NCBI GenBank assembly: GCA_041861885.1
Contig: JBGVUE010000001.1
Location: 1,600,001 to 1,664,000 of the forward strand
Direction: 5' to 3'
DNA: 64,000 nt
DNA from: Haloimpatiens sp. FM7315
GTDB lineage: Bacteria > Bacillota > Clostridia > Clostridiales > Clostridiaceae
Shown: positions 19,963 through 29,490 of the stretch, in pieces
How positions within the stretch are numbered: position 1 is the stretch's first letter
How the letters are laid out: every line of letters starts with the position of its first letter
Notes under the pieces: model-generated
Databases searched by the model: none
Told to the model about the DNA's origin: nothing
What the model saw: only the letters and a program-made list of their open reading frames with translations
Translations under genes and position numbers: made by a program

Positions 19963-20462
19963 TTTATATTTACCTCCATTTCATTAATACTATCAAAGAA
20001 TTCAACAGGGCTAAAAGTACAGTCTAAATTATAAGAATTTGCTTTAACTAAAGCATTAGCAGTTTGCTTTTCTTCTTCTGTCATATTTTTTCCGTAAAAC
20101 CAAACTTTCATATTGAATTTATTGTTATAGCGTCTTCTGTGATGCATTTCTCCGTTTCTTATTACAAAATAAGGGTGTATATAAGAAATACTTCTGTCTA
20201 ATATATTTTTAATAAAGGGACTATAGCTACCATAAATGCATTTGCTTATAATAATAACTTCTTCACATTTTGAGAAAAGTTCACCCATATCCTTATAATC
20301 GTCATCTATAATACAGTTACCAGGGGTTTTTATCCAGCATCCAAAGCAACCAATACAATGATGAATTTTTCCCCTATCTGAAATAATTATGTTATCATGA
20401 CGTTTATTTGGAAATAATTTCTGAAAATTTCTTTCTTCTAAATCATGTATAAACAATTTCAT
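19959..20462 (-). CDS. Flavodoxin-like / NADPH-dependent FMN reductase family protein (2)
   Basis: First gene of the pair. It starts best at ATG 20462 (MKLFIHDLEE) after AAGGGA; the frame also opens at 20480. About 167 aa. HHCIGCFGCWIKTPGNC is the characteristic Cys-rich segment of iron-sulfur flavoprotein/FMN-reductase relatives, and IISKCIYGSYSPFIKNILDRS matches the FMN-binding loop region. Probably binds FMN; it may lack the full cluster ligand set. Coupled to the following gene by a 4-base overlap. Confidence 0.78.
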   Translation of the reverse strand: MKLFIHDLEERNFQKLFPNKRHDNIIISDRGKIHHCIGCFGCWIKTPGNCIIDDDYKDMGELFSKCEEVIIISKCIYGSYSPFIKNILDRSISYIHPYFVIRNGEMHHRRRYNNKFNMKVWFYGKNMTEEEKQTANALVKANSYNLDCTFSPVEFFDSINEMEVNIK

Positions 20463-20555
20463 TTTTATTTTCCCTTTCATTCTTCTACTTATTATAGTTT
20501 CAATTATATCATTGAAACTGCTTTGATTTTTTAGTTAATAAAGATTTAACTTTCT

Positions 20556-21818
20556 TTAGTTTTGAGAGCTAGAATTTTCATATTGTTGTTTTTCTAAATA
20601 AACCTTGTCCTTTGTATATAGTACATACATCATTACAGATGCTACTAAAGATAAACTACCTATTAATAGCCACAAATTTCTTATGCTACTGTGTTTTATA
20701 TAGCCTCCAGCCATAATTGGGCCTAACATAAAGCCTAACCTCCTTATTATAGGAAAAATAGAATTAAACCTGCCTCTATGTGTAATAGGCGTATGTTCTG
20801 CAATATAAACATTAGTATTAGTTGAAACTAATATTTCACCTATGGTCCAAATTATAGTAGAAATAATAAACATATATAATTCATCTATAAAAAAAATCAT
20901 ACCAAAGCCGAAGACATACAATAGTCCTCCAAGGGCTATACTAAGTGAAGCTTTTATATTTCTTACAGCTGAGGTTATGAATACTGTAATTGTACTACAT
21001 AGGACTGCATTTACAGTCATAAGTACACCAAAAATCTTAGCTCCATTTTTATTAAAGGTATCTCCAACTTGGAGAGAAAGCCCAAAGTTAAATTGTGAAA
21101 ATACTATAAAATATAGCACCATAATAAGAGAAAATATTAATAATACTGGCCTTTTTATAAGTGCTGATAACAAGCTTCCACTTTCTGCGCTTTCAAAAGT
21201 TTTTTCTTTGGTCTTATTAAACTCACTTTTAGTTGGCAAAGTTTCAGGAACAAAGATAAATACAAGATATACAGATATAAGTGTGGTAATAGCATCACCT
21301 AAGAAAAGCCACATTAAATAATTTTCGTATAAAAATCCTGCTAAAAGTGGGCCTACAGAAAAGCCTATATTTATAGCCATATATTGAAGTGAAAAACCTG
21401 CTTTCCTAGCTTCTCCTTCAGTTATATCTGTAATTATAGTACTGTATACAGGCTGAGAAAATCCTCCTAAAAAACTTGAAACCATTAATAATGATGTAAT
21501 AACAAAGGGCATCTTTACAAAAGCACATATTATATATCCTATAGCAGATGCAGTTCTAAATATTATAAGAATTTTTTTCCTACCAATAGTATCTATAAGT
21601 TTGCCACCTATCATTGCTCCAATCATTCCAAGGGCTGAGTTTGCAGCAACTATAAAACCAACTAAAGAAACACTTATGCCTATTTTGTAGGTTAAAAATA
21701 AAGTTAAAAAAGGTCCTACAAGATTCCCCATACTATTAACAATAGAAGCAAAGAAAATTACATATATACTTCTAGGTAGGCCTTTATAGGGTTTAATGTA
21801 GTTTTCTATTTTCTCCAT
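20556..21818 (-). CDS. MFS transporter
   Basis: A 12-helix major facilitator protein of about 420 aa. The loop 2-3 motif appears as GGKLIDTIGRKKILI. Start ATG 21818 (MEKIENYIKPYKGLPRSIY) lies eight bases after GGAGG; the TTG at 21833 would put the ribosome site inside the gene. Drug-efflux-type sequence, substrate unknown. It lies between the flavodoxin pair and a nitroreductase on the same strand but with gaps of about 90-100 bases and separate ribosome sites. Confidence 0.88.
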   Translation of the reverse strand: MEKIENYIKPYKGLPRSIYVIFFASIVNSMGNLVGPFLTLFLTYKIGISVSLVGFIVAANSALGMIGAMIGGKLIDTIGRKKILIIFRTASAIGYIICAFVKMPFVITSLLMVSSFLGGFSQPVYSTIITDITEGEARKAGFSLQYMAINIGFSVGPLLAGFLYENYLMWLFLGDAITTLISVYLVFIFVPETLPTKSEFNKTKEKTFESAESGSLLSALIKRPVLLIFSLIMVLYFIVFSQFNFGLSLQVGDTFNKNGAKIFGVLMTVNAVLCSTITVFITSAVRNIKASLSIALGGLLYVFGFGMIFFIDELYMFIISTIIWTIGEILVSTNTNVYIAEHTPITHRGRFNSIFPIIRRLGFMLGPIMAGGYIKHSSIRNLWLLIGSLSLVASVMMYVLYTKDKVYLEKQQYENSSSQN

Positions 21819-21924
21819 TAAATTTTCCTCCAATTACAAATTTAATCAAGTGAATTCTCAAAATATACTTTTATAACCACTTTGAAGACTTTTCAAAGTG
21901 GTTACTTATAACATTTTTATGAAA

Positions 21925-22476
21925 TTATCTTATATAACTTATAACATTTTCTTTTCTTCTAGGAGCCTTTGGTTCAAGGCTTCCTTTATATCCAAGGGCA
22001 ATTCCATAATATGGCTTATAGCCTTCTTTGATATTTAATCTTCCAGCTACTTCTTCCTCATTGAAAGAAAGTCCTATAAGTCCTATCCAAAGTGAACCTA
22101 TATCTAAGCTTTCGGCTGCAAGAAGCATATTTTGTATAGCTGCTGAGCAATCAGTTAATGGTGAATAGGCTTCTTGTTTTCCAGACACCACTATTAATGT
22201 AGGTGCCCCATGAGTTAAGTCTAAATTCTCATTATTAGCCATATTTCTAAAACCTTCATCTGAAGAATTCTTTAGCTTATCTTTTGCAACGCTACTCATA
22301 AGATTAATAAGATCCCTATCTTGAATAACAGTAAAATGCCAAGGCTGAGCATTACAACCAGATGGAGCATAGGTAGCAGCTTCTAGTATAGCTTGCAATT
22401 CTTCTTCTCTTATTTGTTCTTTTTTATAATCTCTTATGCTTCTTCTATTCTTAATATTTTCTATAATTTTATTCAA
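21925..22476 (-). CDS. Nitroreductase-family FMN oxidoreductase
   Basis: A 183-aa member of the NfsA/FrasE-like nitroreductase fold. The N-terminal IKNRRSIRDYKKEQI and APSGCNAQPWHFTVI segments bind FMN; the second half has CSAAIQNMLLAAESLDIGSLWIG. It starts with TTG at 22476 after AAGGAGGATTAGA. The closing IALGYKGSLEPKAPRRK motif is also typical. The physiological substrate is not inferable. Intact. Confidence 0.92.
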   Translation of the reverse strand: MNKIIENIKNRRSIRDYKKEQIREEELQAILEAATYAPSGCNAQPWHFTVIQDRDLINLMSSVAKDKLKNSSDEGFRNMANNENLDLTHGAPTLIVVSGKQEAYSPLTDCSAAIQNMLLAAESLDIGSLWIGLIGLSFNEEEVAGRLNIKEGYKPYYGIALGYKGSLEPKAPRRKENVISYIR

Positions 22477-22532
22477 ATCTAATCCTCCTTTTAAAACTAA
22501 TTTTTTTATTCTTATATTCTATATATTCTATT

Positions 22533-22993
22533 TTATCTTATTTCATCATACCAAGTGTCTTTACTCATATCTTGTCTTATAAAATGCTCGTTTAAAGATT
22601 CACTTAACATAACATCTAACATTTTATTAAATCCTTCTGCTAAATCTAATGTATAAATAGATTTTTTATCTACCCAGTATACCTCCCTTCTTCTCCATTT
22701 TCTAATAGCCTTCCAAAAAACTTATGTGTTTTAAAAAGAAAAACTATATACCTTTTGTTGCTACTTCTAGTATACCAATTTTTTATTCCACATAGTTTAA
22801 CATCATCAATATCTAAATTAGTTTCTTCTTTTACTTCTCTTAAGACAGATTCCACTATGGATTCACCTTTTTCAATATGACCACCAGGAAAAGCAATACC
22901 CTTCCAGCTTTCATTTACACGATTTTGCACTAATACCTTTCCTTTTATAGTATCCTCTATCATACACATATTAGTAAGTTCGATATTTTCCAT
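22533..22993 (-). CDS. NUDIX hydrolase, MutT/8-oxo-dGTPase-like (frameshift near 22686)
   Basis: The Nudix box GGHIEKGESIVESVLREVKEE is complete except for normal variation, and the first 107 codons are intact. The frame breaks at the CCC run 22685-22687; adding one base (ENGEEGEVYWVDK) carries it through to TAA at 22533, for 153 aa. That length and the tail ending TWYDEIR match 8-oxo-dGTP diphosphatase-like relatives of clostridia. The uncorrected reading stops after GRYTG. Probably a sequence error rather than a truncated gene. Confidence 0.82.
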
Positions 22994-23354
22994 TTTATAC
23001 TTCCTTTCCTGTTTTTATTCTGTTAATTCTATTATCTTTCACTTCCGATTTTCAATTACAACACCACTTATAAGTTATTTAATGCTTTGAAATAAATAGT
23101 CCAATATTCTTTAATTTTTCTGTAGCTAGCAAATATGCTACATCTACGGAAAAACTTCTCTTACTTTTACATTTGATTATACCATTATTTACCTATAGTG
23201 TCTATTTATAAGCTATATAATATATATAATTTAATTGTATTATAAAAAAATTTCTTCCTATAAATAATTTGTTTAATCAAATTATTTAAGAAGAAATCTT
23301 ATTTATCATATTAATCTATAATTATAATAATACTTAAACTTATATTTACTAATT
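22994..23354. other. Gene-free interval with a possible coding remnant and a terminator
   Basis: On the minus strand about 23085-23205 reads as 37 codons ending LATEKLKNIGLFISKH and a stop, preceded by an in-frame TAG and with no start codon; it may be the tail of a decayed gene. A hairpin at 23250-23298 (arms TAAATAATTTG/CAAATTATTTA extended by TTTCTTC/GAAGAAA) followed on the minus strand by seven T residues is the probable terminator of the amino-acid transporter operon. Nothing else is recognisable. Confidence 0.5.
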
Positions 23355-24077
23355 CTACAAAACTTTAGACAAAAATTCTTTTGTTCTTGAATGCTTTGGA
23401 TTTTGAAAAAATTCTTCTGGATTGTTTTCTTCAATTATTACCCCACCATCCATAAAAACAACTCTATCACCAACTTCTTTTGCAAATCCCATTTCATGAG
23501 TTACAACTACCATAGTCATGCCCTTGGAAGCTAGTTTTTTCATTACTTCTAAAACTTCTCCAACCATTTCAGGATCTAGTGCTGATGTAGGTTCATCAAA
23601 TAACATTACATCTGGATTCATAGCTACAGCTCGTGCTATGGCTATTCTTTGCTTTTGTCCTCCTGAGAGCTGTGACGGAAAACTATTTGCCTTTTCCTCA
23701 AGTCCTACAGTTTTCAAAAGATCTTTTGCAGTTTTATTAGCTTCTTCCAAGGTCATAATTTTTAACTTTGTAGGCGCCACAGTTATGTTATCAACAACAG
23801 ATAAATTAGGAAACAAATTAAACTGCTGAAATACCATACCCATTTTTTGTCTGATTTTATTTATATCCTCTTTTTTACCCAAGATAGACTTGTCCTTAAA
23901 AATAATATCTCCTTTAGTAGGCCTTTCTAATAAATTTAAACATCTTAAGAAAGTACTTTTCCCTGATCCGCTGGGTCCTATTACTACAACTACTTCACCT
24001 TTTTTAATCTCTATATTTATACCTTTAAGAACTTCTAAATTATTAAACTGTTTATGTAAATCAATTACTTTAATCAA
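23355..24077 (-). CDS. Polar amino-acid ABC transporter, ATP-binding protein (GlnQ/ArtP-like)
   Basis: A 240-aa ATPase with Walker [11 protein letters not shown]-loop [14 protein letters not shown], signature LSGGQKQR, Walker [20 protein letters not shown] and the switch His in [10 protein letters not shown]. Sequence features are those of the glutamine/arginine/cystine import group. It overlaps the permease gene upstream by 8 bases. Third gene of the operon binding protein - permease - ATPase. Confidence 0.95.
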   Translation of the reverse strand: MIKVIDLHKQFNNLEVLKGINIEIKKGEVVVVIGPSGSGKSTFLRCLNLLERPTKGDIIFKDKSILGKKEDINKIRQKMGMVFQQFNLFPNLSVVDNITVAPTKLKIMTLEEANKTAKDLLKTVGLEEKANSFPSQLSGGQKQRIAIARAVAMNPDVMLFDEPTSALDPEMVGEVLEVMKKLASKGMTMVVVTHEMGFAKEVGDRVVFMDGGVIIEENNPEEFFQNPKHSRTKEFLSKVL

Positions 24078-24719
24078 CTGTTTTCAATCTCCTTTCAAAC
24101 TTGCCAATTAATTTTGATAATGAAAATGTTAGTATAAAATACATTACTGCTGCTACAATTAATGGTTCAAAAGGTTTAAATATATTTCCTCTTACAGTAT
24201 CTGCATTATACATAAGTTCATGTATACCTATTATTGAAGCTGTTGAGGATTCTTTAATAACAACTATGAATTCATTACCTAAAGCAGGTAAAATATTTTT
24301 TATTGCTTGAGGTATAATAATAAGTTTCATAGCCACATTGGAGGGCATGCCTAAAGATCTAGCAGCTTCCATTTGCCCTTTATCTACAGCTTGAATACCT
24401 GCCCTTATAATTTCTGATATATATGCAGAACTATTTATTGACAAAGCCACTATACCAGCTAACATATCTGGTAAATTTATTCCTAAATTAGGAAGTCCAA
24501 AATACACTATATATAATTGAACTAAAAGAGGAGTTCCTCTTATAAATTCTACATAGCAAGTAGCAAATGCTCTTAATATTTTACTACTTGATAATCTCAT
24601 TATAGATAGAACTAATCCTAAAATAAATCCAAATATAACTGTAAATAAAGCTAAAATTATTGTATACTTAACTCCTTGCAAAAAAACAAGTAATATTTCG
24701 ATAAAAAACTAAAATCCAA
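24070..24719 (-). CDS. Polar amino-acid ABC transporter permease (5' frameshift)
   Basis: A HisM/GlnP-type permease. The EAA loop is visible in [23 protein letters not shown] and the N-terminal part in [20 protein letters not shown]. The uninterrupted frame begins at a TTG (24681) inside the first helix. A TTG at 24719, five bases after GGGGAG, gives MDFSFF and joins this frame as [14 protein letters not shown] if one base is added to the A6 run at 24703-24708, for about 216 aa, normal for this family. Lies between the binding protein and ATPase genes. Confidence 0.9.
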
Positions 24720-24811
24720 AAAAACTCCCCTAACAGTATAAAACTAAATTTTTATTATATACAAAATGTTAGACGCTAATGCGTTTAACAAAAACTATTT
24801 TCTATTTAATA

Positions 24812-25615
24812 CTATTGTTCTGATAATTTAGTTGCTTCTGTAATAAATTTATCAATAAGCTTATCTTTCTTTAATTTTTCTAAAGTTTCGTTAACTATTT
24901 TAACTAAATCTGAATTTCCCTTTTTTATTGCAACTGCAGAACCAGACTCTTCGTTTACTACTTTTATATCGGATATGCATAAATCTTTATTAGCTTTAAC
25001 ATAAGAAGTAGCAACAGGTAATTCTATTATAGCTGCATCTATTCTATTGCTATTAAGAGCTATAATTAAATCTGAAATTTTACCTAAAGCTACAGTTTCT
25101 GAATCTTTGAACTGATTCTTAGCTATTTCTTCTTGTATAGCTCCTTTTTGCACTCCTAGCTTTTTGTTTTTTAGATCAACATTTTCTTTATATTTATTTT
25201 TATCAGAATTTCTAACAACTACTGTTTGAACAGATTTATAGTATATTTCTGAAAAATCTACATTTTTCCTTCTTTCTTCTGTAGGAGTCATTCCTGAAAT
25301 AACTAAATCCACTTTTCCTTGATTAAGTGCTGCAAGTAATCCATCAAATTTCATATCTTTTACTTCAAGCTCTACTCCTAAATCCTTAGCAATTTTTTTA
25401 GCGATTTCTAAATCAAATCCAACTATTGTATCTTTCCCATTTACTTCTTTGTGAAACTCATAGGGTGGAAAATCTGCGCTTGTCCCAAGTACAAGCTTTC
25501 CATTTTTCTTTAATTTTTCTATAGATGAGACTTCTGAACCACAACCTACAAATGAAAGTGTAATTATAACTACTATTACTATTGACATAAATTTTTTAAA
25601 ATTTTTAAATATCAT
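24812..25615 (-). CDS. Polar amino-acid ABC transporter substrate-binding lipoprotein
   Basis: An SBP family 3 protein, about 267 aa. It has a signal peptide with lipobox SFVGCG (Cys near residue 25), then GKLVLGTSADFPPYEF, VGFDLEIAKKIAKDLG and DLVISGMTPTEERRK. Membrane-anchored on the outside of the cell. The second ATG (25615) is preferred because AGGAGG is 7 bases upstream of it, while the first ATG (25621) abuts the ribosome site. Substrate not fixed: arginine, glutamine or cystine are all possible; an ArgR-like operator upstream leans toward a basic amino acid. Confidence 0.92.
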   Translation of the reverse strand: MIFKNFKKFMSIVIVVIITLSFVGCGSEVSSIEKLKKNGKLVLGTSADFPPYEFHKEVNGKDTIVGFDLEIAKKIAKDLGVELEVKDMKFDGLLAALNQGKVDLVISGMTPTEERRKNVDFSEIYYKSVQTVVVRNSDKNKYKENVDLKNKKLGVQKGAIQEEIAKNQFKDSETVALGKISDLIIALNSNRIDAAIIELPVATSYVKANKDLCISDIKVVNEESGSAVAIKKGNSDLVKIVNETLEKLKKDKLIDKFITEATKLSEQ

Positions 25616-25652
25616 TTTCATTCCTCCTAAGTATAAAATATAAATAATTTCT

Positions 25653-25688
25653 TTGCATAATTATATAACGTATTATATAATTATGCAA
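25653..25688. promoter_or_regulatory. 16-bp perfect palindrome upstream of the amino-acid transporter, candidate operator
   Basis: The arms TTGCATAATTATATAA and TTATATAATTATGCAA around CGTA, 37 bases before the binding-protein start codon. Each arm loosely resembles an 18-bp ARG box (TGNATWWWWATNCA core), and two ARG boxes a few bases apart are the usual ArgR arrangement. The palindrome is direct observation; ArgR is inference. Confidence 0.55.
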
Positions 25689-25815
25689 TAACTTTTTACA
25701 ATTATATATTTTTAGAATAAATTTTCCTTCATTTATCAGTACATATGCAGATTTTAAGGCTTTTATATCTATATAGCATTTCACAAAACATGCATATTCA
25801 TGAATATATATACAT

Positions 25816-25856
25816 AAAAAGGCATTGAAATTTTATAAATGATTTCAATGCCTTTA
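25816..25856. terminator. Terminator after the methyltransferase or transporter region
   Basis: The stem AAAGGCATTGAAAT with its complement and a 10-base loop, with A and T flanks. It lies between the methyltransferase stop (25913) and the transporter promoter on the minus strand, so it ends the methyltransferase transcript. Confidence 0.8.
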
Positions 25857-25912
25857 AAACATTTAGAAATAAGTTTATACAAATGTCTCTAAATGATATT
25901 TTAATTTATTTA

Positions 25913-26739
25913 CTATTTTAATCCTTTAACTATAAAAACAGGCAATCCCATTACACTCATATCTTCATATAATTTCTTAGGGTTTTTTTCAAAATAATTT
26001 AATCTAGTTTGGAAAAAAGTTATTACTTTGTTGCCTTCTTCTTCTGATAAATCTTTAACTTGAGAAATTTGTTTTTTAATCCTATTGAAATTTAATCTCA
26101 TGTCATTTAGTTTATCATCAATAGATATTAAATCCAAGGTTTTATACTCTATACCGCCCCAAAACCAACTAATCATATCTATTGATTTTAAACCTACTTC
26201 ATTTAAAAAATGAGGAAGCATAGGCCCAAGTCCAAAGTCTCTACCATCTCTTGCTAATTTTAAAATCAAATTTCTTGTGCTTTTATCAGTGTATTCATAA
26301 TATTCAATACTAGACTGATAAAAAGGCTCTATACACACAACCTTACCTCCAGTTTTACATACTCTTTTCATTTCTCTGAGTGGTATCGATATATCATTAA
26401 AACATTCTAACATAATATCACATATAACAATATCAAAAGTATTATCTTTATACTGAATATTTGTAATATCACCAATTTCATATTTAATATTCAAAGAATT
26501 TTCTTTAGAAATCTTATTTGCTCCTTTAAGAAGTTCTTGATTTATATCTATACCCGTAATTTCTGCATTGGTTTCCTTAGCAATTATTCTAGTAAAAAAT
26601 CCAGTTCCGCAACCTAAATCTAATATTTTAAAATTATCTTTAAGCCCAAGAAACTCCCTTAATAGTAATCCAAATATTTTTTTAGGTCTGAACCCTTTAG
26701 CCCTACTTTTTCCAATGTTTCTACCGTATAACCCATCAT
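25913..26739 (-). CDS. Class I SAM-dependent methyltransferase (5' frameshift)
   Basis: The SAM-binding motif I reads ILDLGCGTGFFTRII, followed by ITGIDINQELL, a downstream acidic motif, and FDIVICDIMLECF. The core frame is open from about 26733. ATG 26739 follows AAGGAGGGGAT and joins the core if one base is added to the GGG run at 26732-26734, giving MMGLYGRNIGKSRAKGFRPKK and about 275 aa. Substrate unknown; the fold is the UbiE/COQ5-like group with a helical cap. Monocistronic, with the purB terminator upstream and its own hairpin downstream. Confidence 0.8.
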
Positions 26740-26873
26740 ATCCCCTCCTTATTTATTAAAGCGTTAATAACTTAATATTGCCATAAAAAGATTTAATTGT
26801 TAATTAATTCAAGCAATATTTTATATACCTTTTATTTTGATTACAATGAATAATATAAACAAAGAGATTAATA

Positions 26874-26907
26874 TAAAAAAACAGTAACTTTAAGCTACTG
26901 TTTTTTA
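26874..26907. terminator. purB terminator
   Basis: The stem AAAAAACAGTA pairs with TACTGTTTTTT around a short loop, 36 bases past the purB stop codon on the minus strand, with T tracts both ways. Confidence 0.82.
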
Positions 26908-26942
26908 TTAATTCATTTTTTTGCCTTCATATATTCCGTATG

Positions 26943-28373
26943 TTATACAGTTATTTCAGCTTCAACTCCTAAAGCTTTTTTGTTGTTTAAAAGTAACGGC
27001 TTAACGTATTCATCTACAAATTCAACTACCTGCATTGGTGCTCTTCCTGTAAACTTAACAGGATCTATAGCCTCTTTTATTTCATCTTCACTCATATTAA
27101 AGGATTTATCATTAATTATTAATTCAATAAGATTATTTTCTAATCCTTCTTCTTTAACCCTCTTAGCGGCTTCCATAGAATGAACTCTTATTTTTTCGTG
27201 TAGTTCCTGTCTATCTCCTCCACGTTTAACAGCTTCCATAAGTATATTTTCTGTGGCCATAAATGGAAGTTCACGATTTACATGAGAAGCTATTACTTTT
27301 GGATATACAACTAAGTTACTAGAAACATTTAAGTACAAATTCAATACTCCATCTAAAGCTAAAAAGCTTTCAGATACTGCAATTCTCTTGTTGGCTGAAT
27401 CATCTAATGTTCTTTCAAACCATTGAGTTGATGCAGTTATAGCTGGATTTAGTGAATTTACAATTATATATCTTGAAAGAGCTCCTATTCTTTCTGATCT
27501 CATAGGGTTTCTCTTATATGCCATTGCAGAAGATCCTACTTGATTTTTTTCGAAAGGTTCTTCCATTTCTTTCATATTTTGTAATAATCTTAAATCGTTG
27601 CTAAATTTATAAGCACTTTGTGCTACTTGAGCTAAAGCACTTAAAACAATGTAATCTAGCTTTCTAGTATAGGTTTGGCCTGTTACTGGAAATATCTTTT
27701 CAAATCCCATTTTATTAGCTACAGTAATATCAAGCTTTTTAACTTTTTCTCCATTACCCTCAAATAACTCCATAAAACTTGCCTGAGTTCCAGTAGTTCC
27801 TTTTACCCCTCTAAATCTACAATGTTCTATAGCAAAATCTATGCTTTGGACATCCATTAAAAGTTCTTCTATCCATAGTGTAGTTCTCTTTCCAACCGTA
27901 GTTAACTGAGCCGGTTGTAAATGAGTAAATCCTAAAGTAGGCATATCCTTGTAATTCAGAGCAAACCCGCTTAAGGCGTTTATTACATTTATCAATTTAA
28001 CTCTAATTATATTTAGTGCTTCTTTCATTATTATTAAATCTGTATTATCACCTACATAACAACTAGTAGCACCTAAATGTATTATTCCTTTAGCTTTAGG
28101 ACATTGAACACCATAAGCATATACATGACTCATAACATCATGTCTTATTTCTTTTTCTTTAGCTTTAGCTATATCATAGTTTATATCCTCTATGTGAGAC
28201 TTTAATTCACTTATTTGGTCCTCTGTTATATTAAGACCCAACTCTTTTTCGCTTTCAGCAAGAGCTACCCATAATTTTCTCCAAGTTTTAAATTTTTTAT
28301 CCTGAGAAAACAAATAGGACATTTCTTTAGATGCATACCTTTCTCCTAATGGTGATGTATAACTATCTCTCAT
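26943..28373 (-). CDS. purB: Adenylosuccinate lyase
   Basis: Catalyses two steps of purine synthesis: SAICAR to AICAR plus fumarate, and adenylosuccinate to AMP plus fumarate. Signature GSSAMAYKRNPMRSE contains the catalytic Ser loop; GATSCYVGDNTDL and the TLGFTHLQPAQ segment are substrate-binding regions. The start is ATG 28373 (MRDSYTSPLGERY) eight bases after GGAGG; 17 further upstream codons are open but contain that ribosome site. About 476 aa, intact, transcribed alone, away from other pur genes. Confidence 0.96.
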   Translation of the reverse strand: MRDSYTSPLGERYASKEMSYLFSQDKKFKTWRKLWVALAESEKELGLNITEDQISELKSHIEDINYDIAKAKEKEIRHDVMSHVYAYGVQCPKAKGIIHLGATSCYVGDNTDLIIMKEALNIIRVKLINVINALSGFALNYKDMPTLGFTHLQPAQLTTVGKRTTLWIEELLMDVQSIDFAIEHCRFRGVKGTTGTQASFMELFEGNGEKVKKLDITVANKMGFEKIFPVTGQTYTRKLDYIVLSALAQVAQSAYKFSNDLRLLQNMKEMEEPFEKNQVGSSAMAYKRNPMRSERIGALSRYIIVNSLNPAITASTQWFERTLDDSANKRIAVSESFLALDGVLNLYLNVSSNLVVYPKVIASHVNRELPFMATENILMEAVKRGGDRQELHEKIRVHSMEAAKRVKEEGLENNLIELIINDKSFNMSEDEIKEAIDPVKFTGRAPMQVVEFVDEYVKPLLLNNKKALGVEAEITV

Positions 28374-28522
28374 GTTAATAACCTCCAATATGTACAAAAA
28401 TATTGTATTCTTATTATAATTCATATTATAACATACTATTCGTGATTTTGCATGGATATTGTTCGTATTTCAACCTAAAAATTAAAACAACTGCATTTAA
28501 TTTAGTAATTACTATAAAAGCT

Positions 28523-28563
28523 AAAAAAGCCAAGCATTAAGAATAACGATATTCTTAATGCTT
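28523..28563 (-). terminator. ptsH terminator
   Basis: A 14-bp perfect stem AAGCATTAAGAATA around ACGA, followed on the minus strand by GGC and six T residues. It lies 35 bases past the HPr stop codon. Confidence 0.88.
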
Positions 28564-28597
28564 AACTTTCTTGAAACACTTTATATAATGAGTTAAA

Positions 28598-28858
28598 TTA
28601 TTCTTCTATCGTCTCTATTAATTTAACCATTTCTTCTAGTGCTAAAGTCTCATCGTCGCCAGAAGCAATAACCTTTACATTAGCTCCACTAGTAACGCCT
28701 AAAGACAATACTCCTATTAAGCTCTTAACGTTTGCTTTCTTTCCATTATACTCGATACTTACATCTGATTTAAAAGAAGATGCCTTCTTAACTATTAAGG
28801 TTGCAGGTCTAGCATGCAATCCTGTTGAACTTTTAACTACTACTTCTTTAGTTACCAT
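28598..28858 (-). CDS. ptsH: Phosphocarrier protein HPr
   Basis: An 86-aa PTS carrier. The phosphorylated His15 is in STGLHARPA and the regulatory Ser46 in NVKSLIGVLSLG, so it can be phosphorylated by HPr kinase and act with CcpA in carbon catabolite control as well as in sugar phosphotransfer. Enzyme I is not adjacent. ATG 28858 follows AGGGGTGAATTTTGT. An EIIA protein is encoded just upstream on the same strand. Confidence 0.97.
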   Translation of the reverse strand: MVTKEVVVKSSTGLHARPATLIVKKASSFKSDVSIEYNGKKANVKSLIGVLSLGVTSGANVKVIASGDDETLALEEMVKLIETIEE

Positions 28859-28938
28859 ACAAAATTCACCCCTAGTTAATTTTAATTTTTATATATAGCT
28901 TCTTCATTATATCATAAGAAAAGATCTATTACAATAAA

Positions 28939-29409
28939 TTATTTACACCCCATATATAGCTGAGCTTTCATAAGTATAGATTCTTTTTCAAAAGCATTAT
29001 AATTTATATCTAGTGCTTTTATTATTTCTGTATTTATAATAACTACAGGTATAGTTATTTCATTTCCATTGTTTAAATTAATTTTATCAAATGTTAATAG
29101 TTTGTCTCCCCTTTTTACTTTATCGCCAGTTTTTATAAAAGATTTTATTTTTAATTTTTCTAAATTTGTGGTATTTAATCCTAAGTGAATTAGAATCTTA
29201 AGCCCTTCCACAGTTTTGAGTAAAATAGCATGTTTTGTATTATAAACTAACTCTATTTCACCATCTACTGGTGAGAATATGACATTATCTTTTGGTTTTA
29301 TGACTACACCTTCTCCTAATATCTTTCTTCTAAAAAGGTAATCTTCAACATTTGTTAAAGACAATATATCACCCATAATTGGCAAATACAAGTCTACTCC
29401 TTTTATCAT
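28939..29409 (-). CDS. PTS glucose-family EIIA component
   Basis: A soluble EIIA(Glc)-like protein of about 156 aa. FSPVDGEIELV opens the domain; the phosphorylatable His is in LKILIHLGLNTTNL, with the partner His in YNTKHAILLK. Start ATG 29409 fits AGGTGG eight bases upstream. It accepts phosphate from HPr (encoded 80 bases downstream) and passes it to EIIB domains of glucose or N-acetylglucosamine permeases that are not in this window. Free-standing EIIA can serve several EIIBC partners. Confidence 0.93.
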   Translation of the reverse strand: MIKGVDLYLPIMGDILSLTNVEDYLFRRKILGEGVVIKPKDNVIFSPVDGEIELVYNTKHAILLKTVEGLKILIHLGLNTTNLEKLKIKSFIKTGDKVKRGDKLLTFDKINLNNGNEITIPVVIINTEIIKALDINYNAFEKESILMKAQLYMGCK

Positions 29410-29490
29410 AATAAATACCACCTATCTTAAAAACTCTAAGTAATAAAATATAAAGTTTCCTAAGTACTAACTAAATTTATAGCATTTAAA

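Noticed and set aside
25700..25820. Riboswitch or T-box before the amino-acid transporter
   Set aside because: There is no conserved aptamer or T-box bulge motif; the only strong structures are the palindrome and the preceding gene's terminator.
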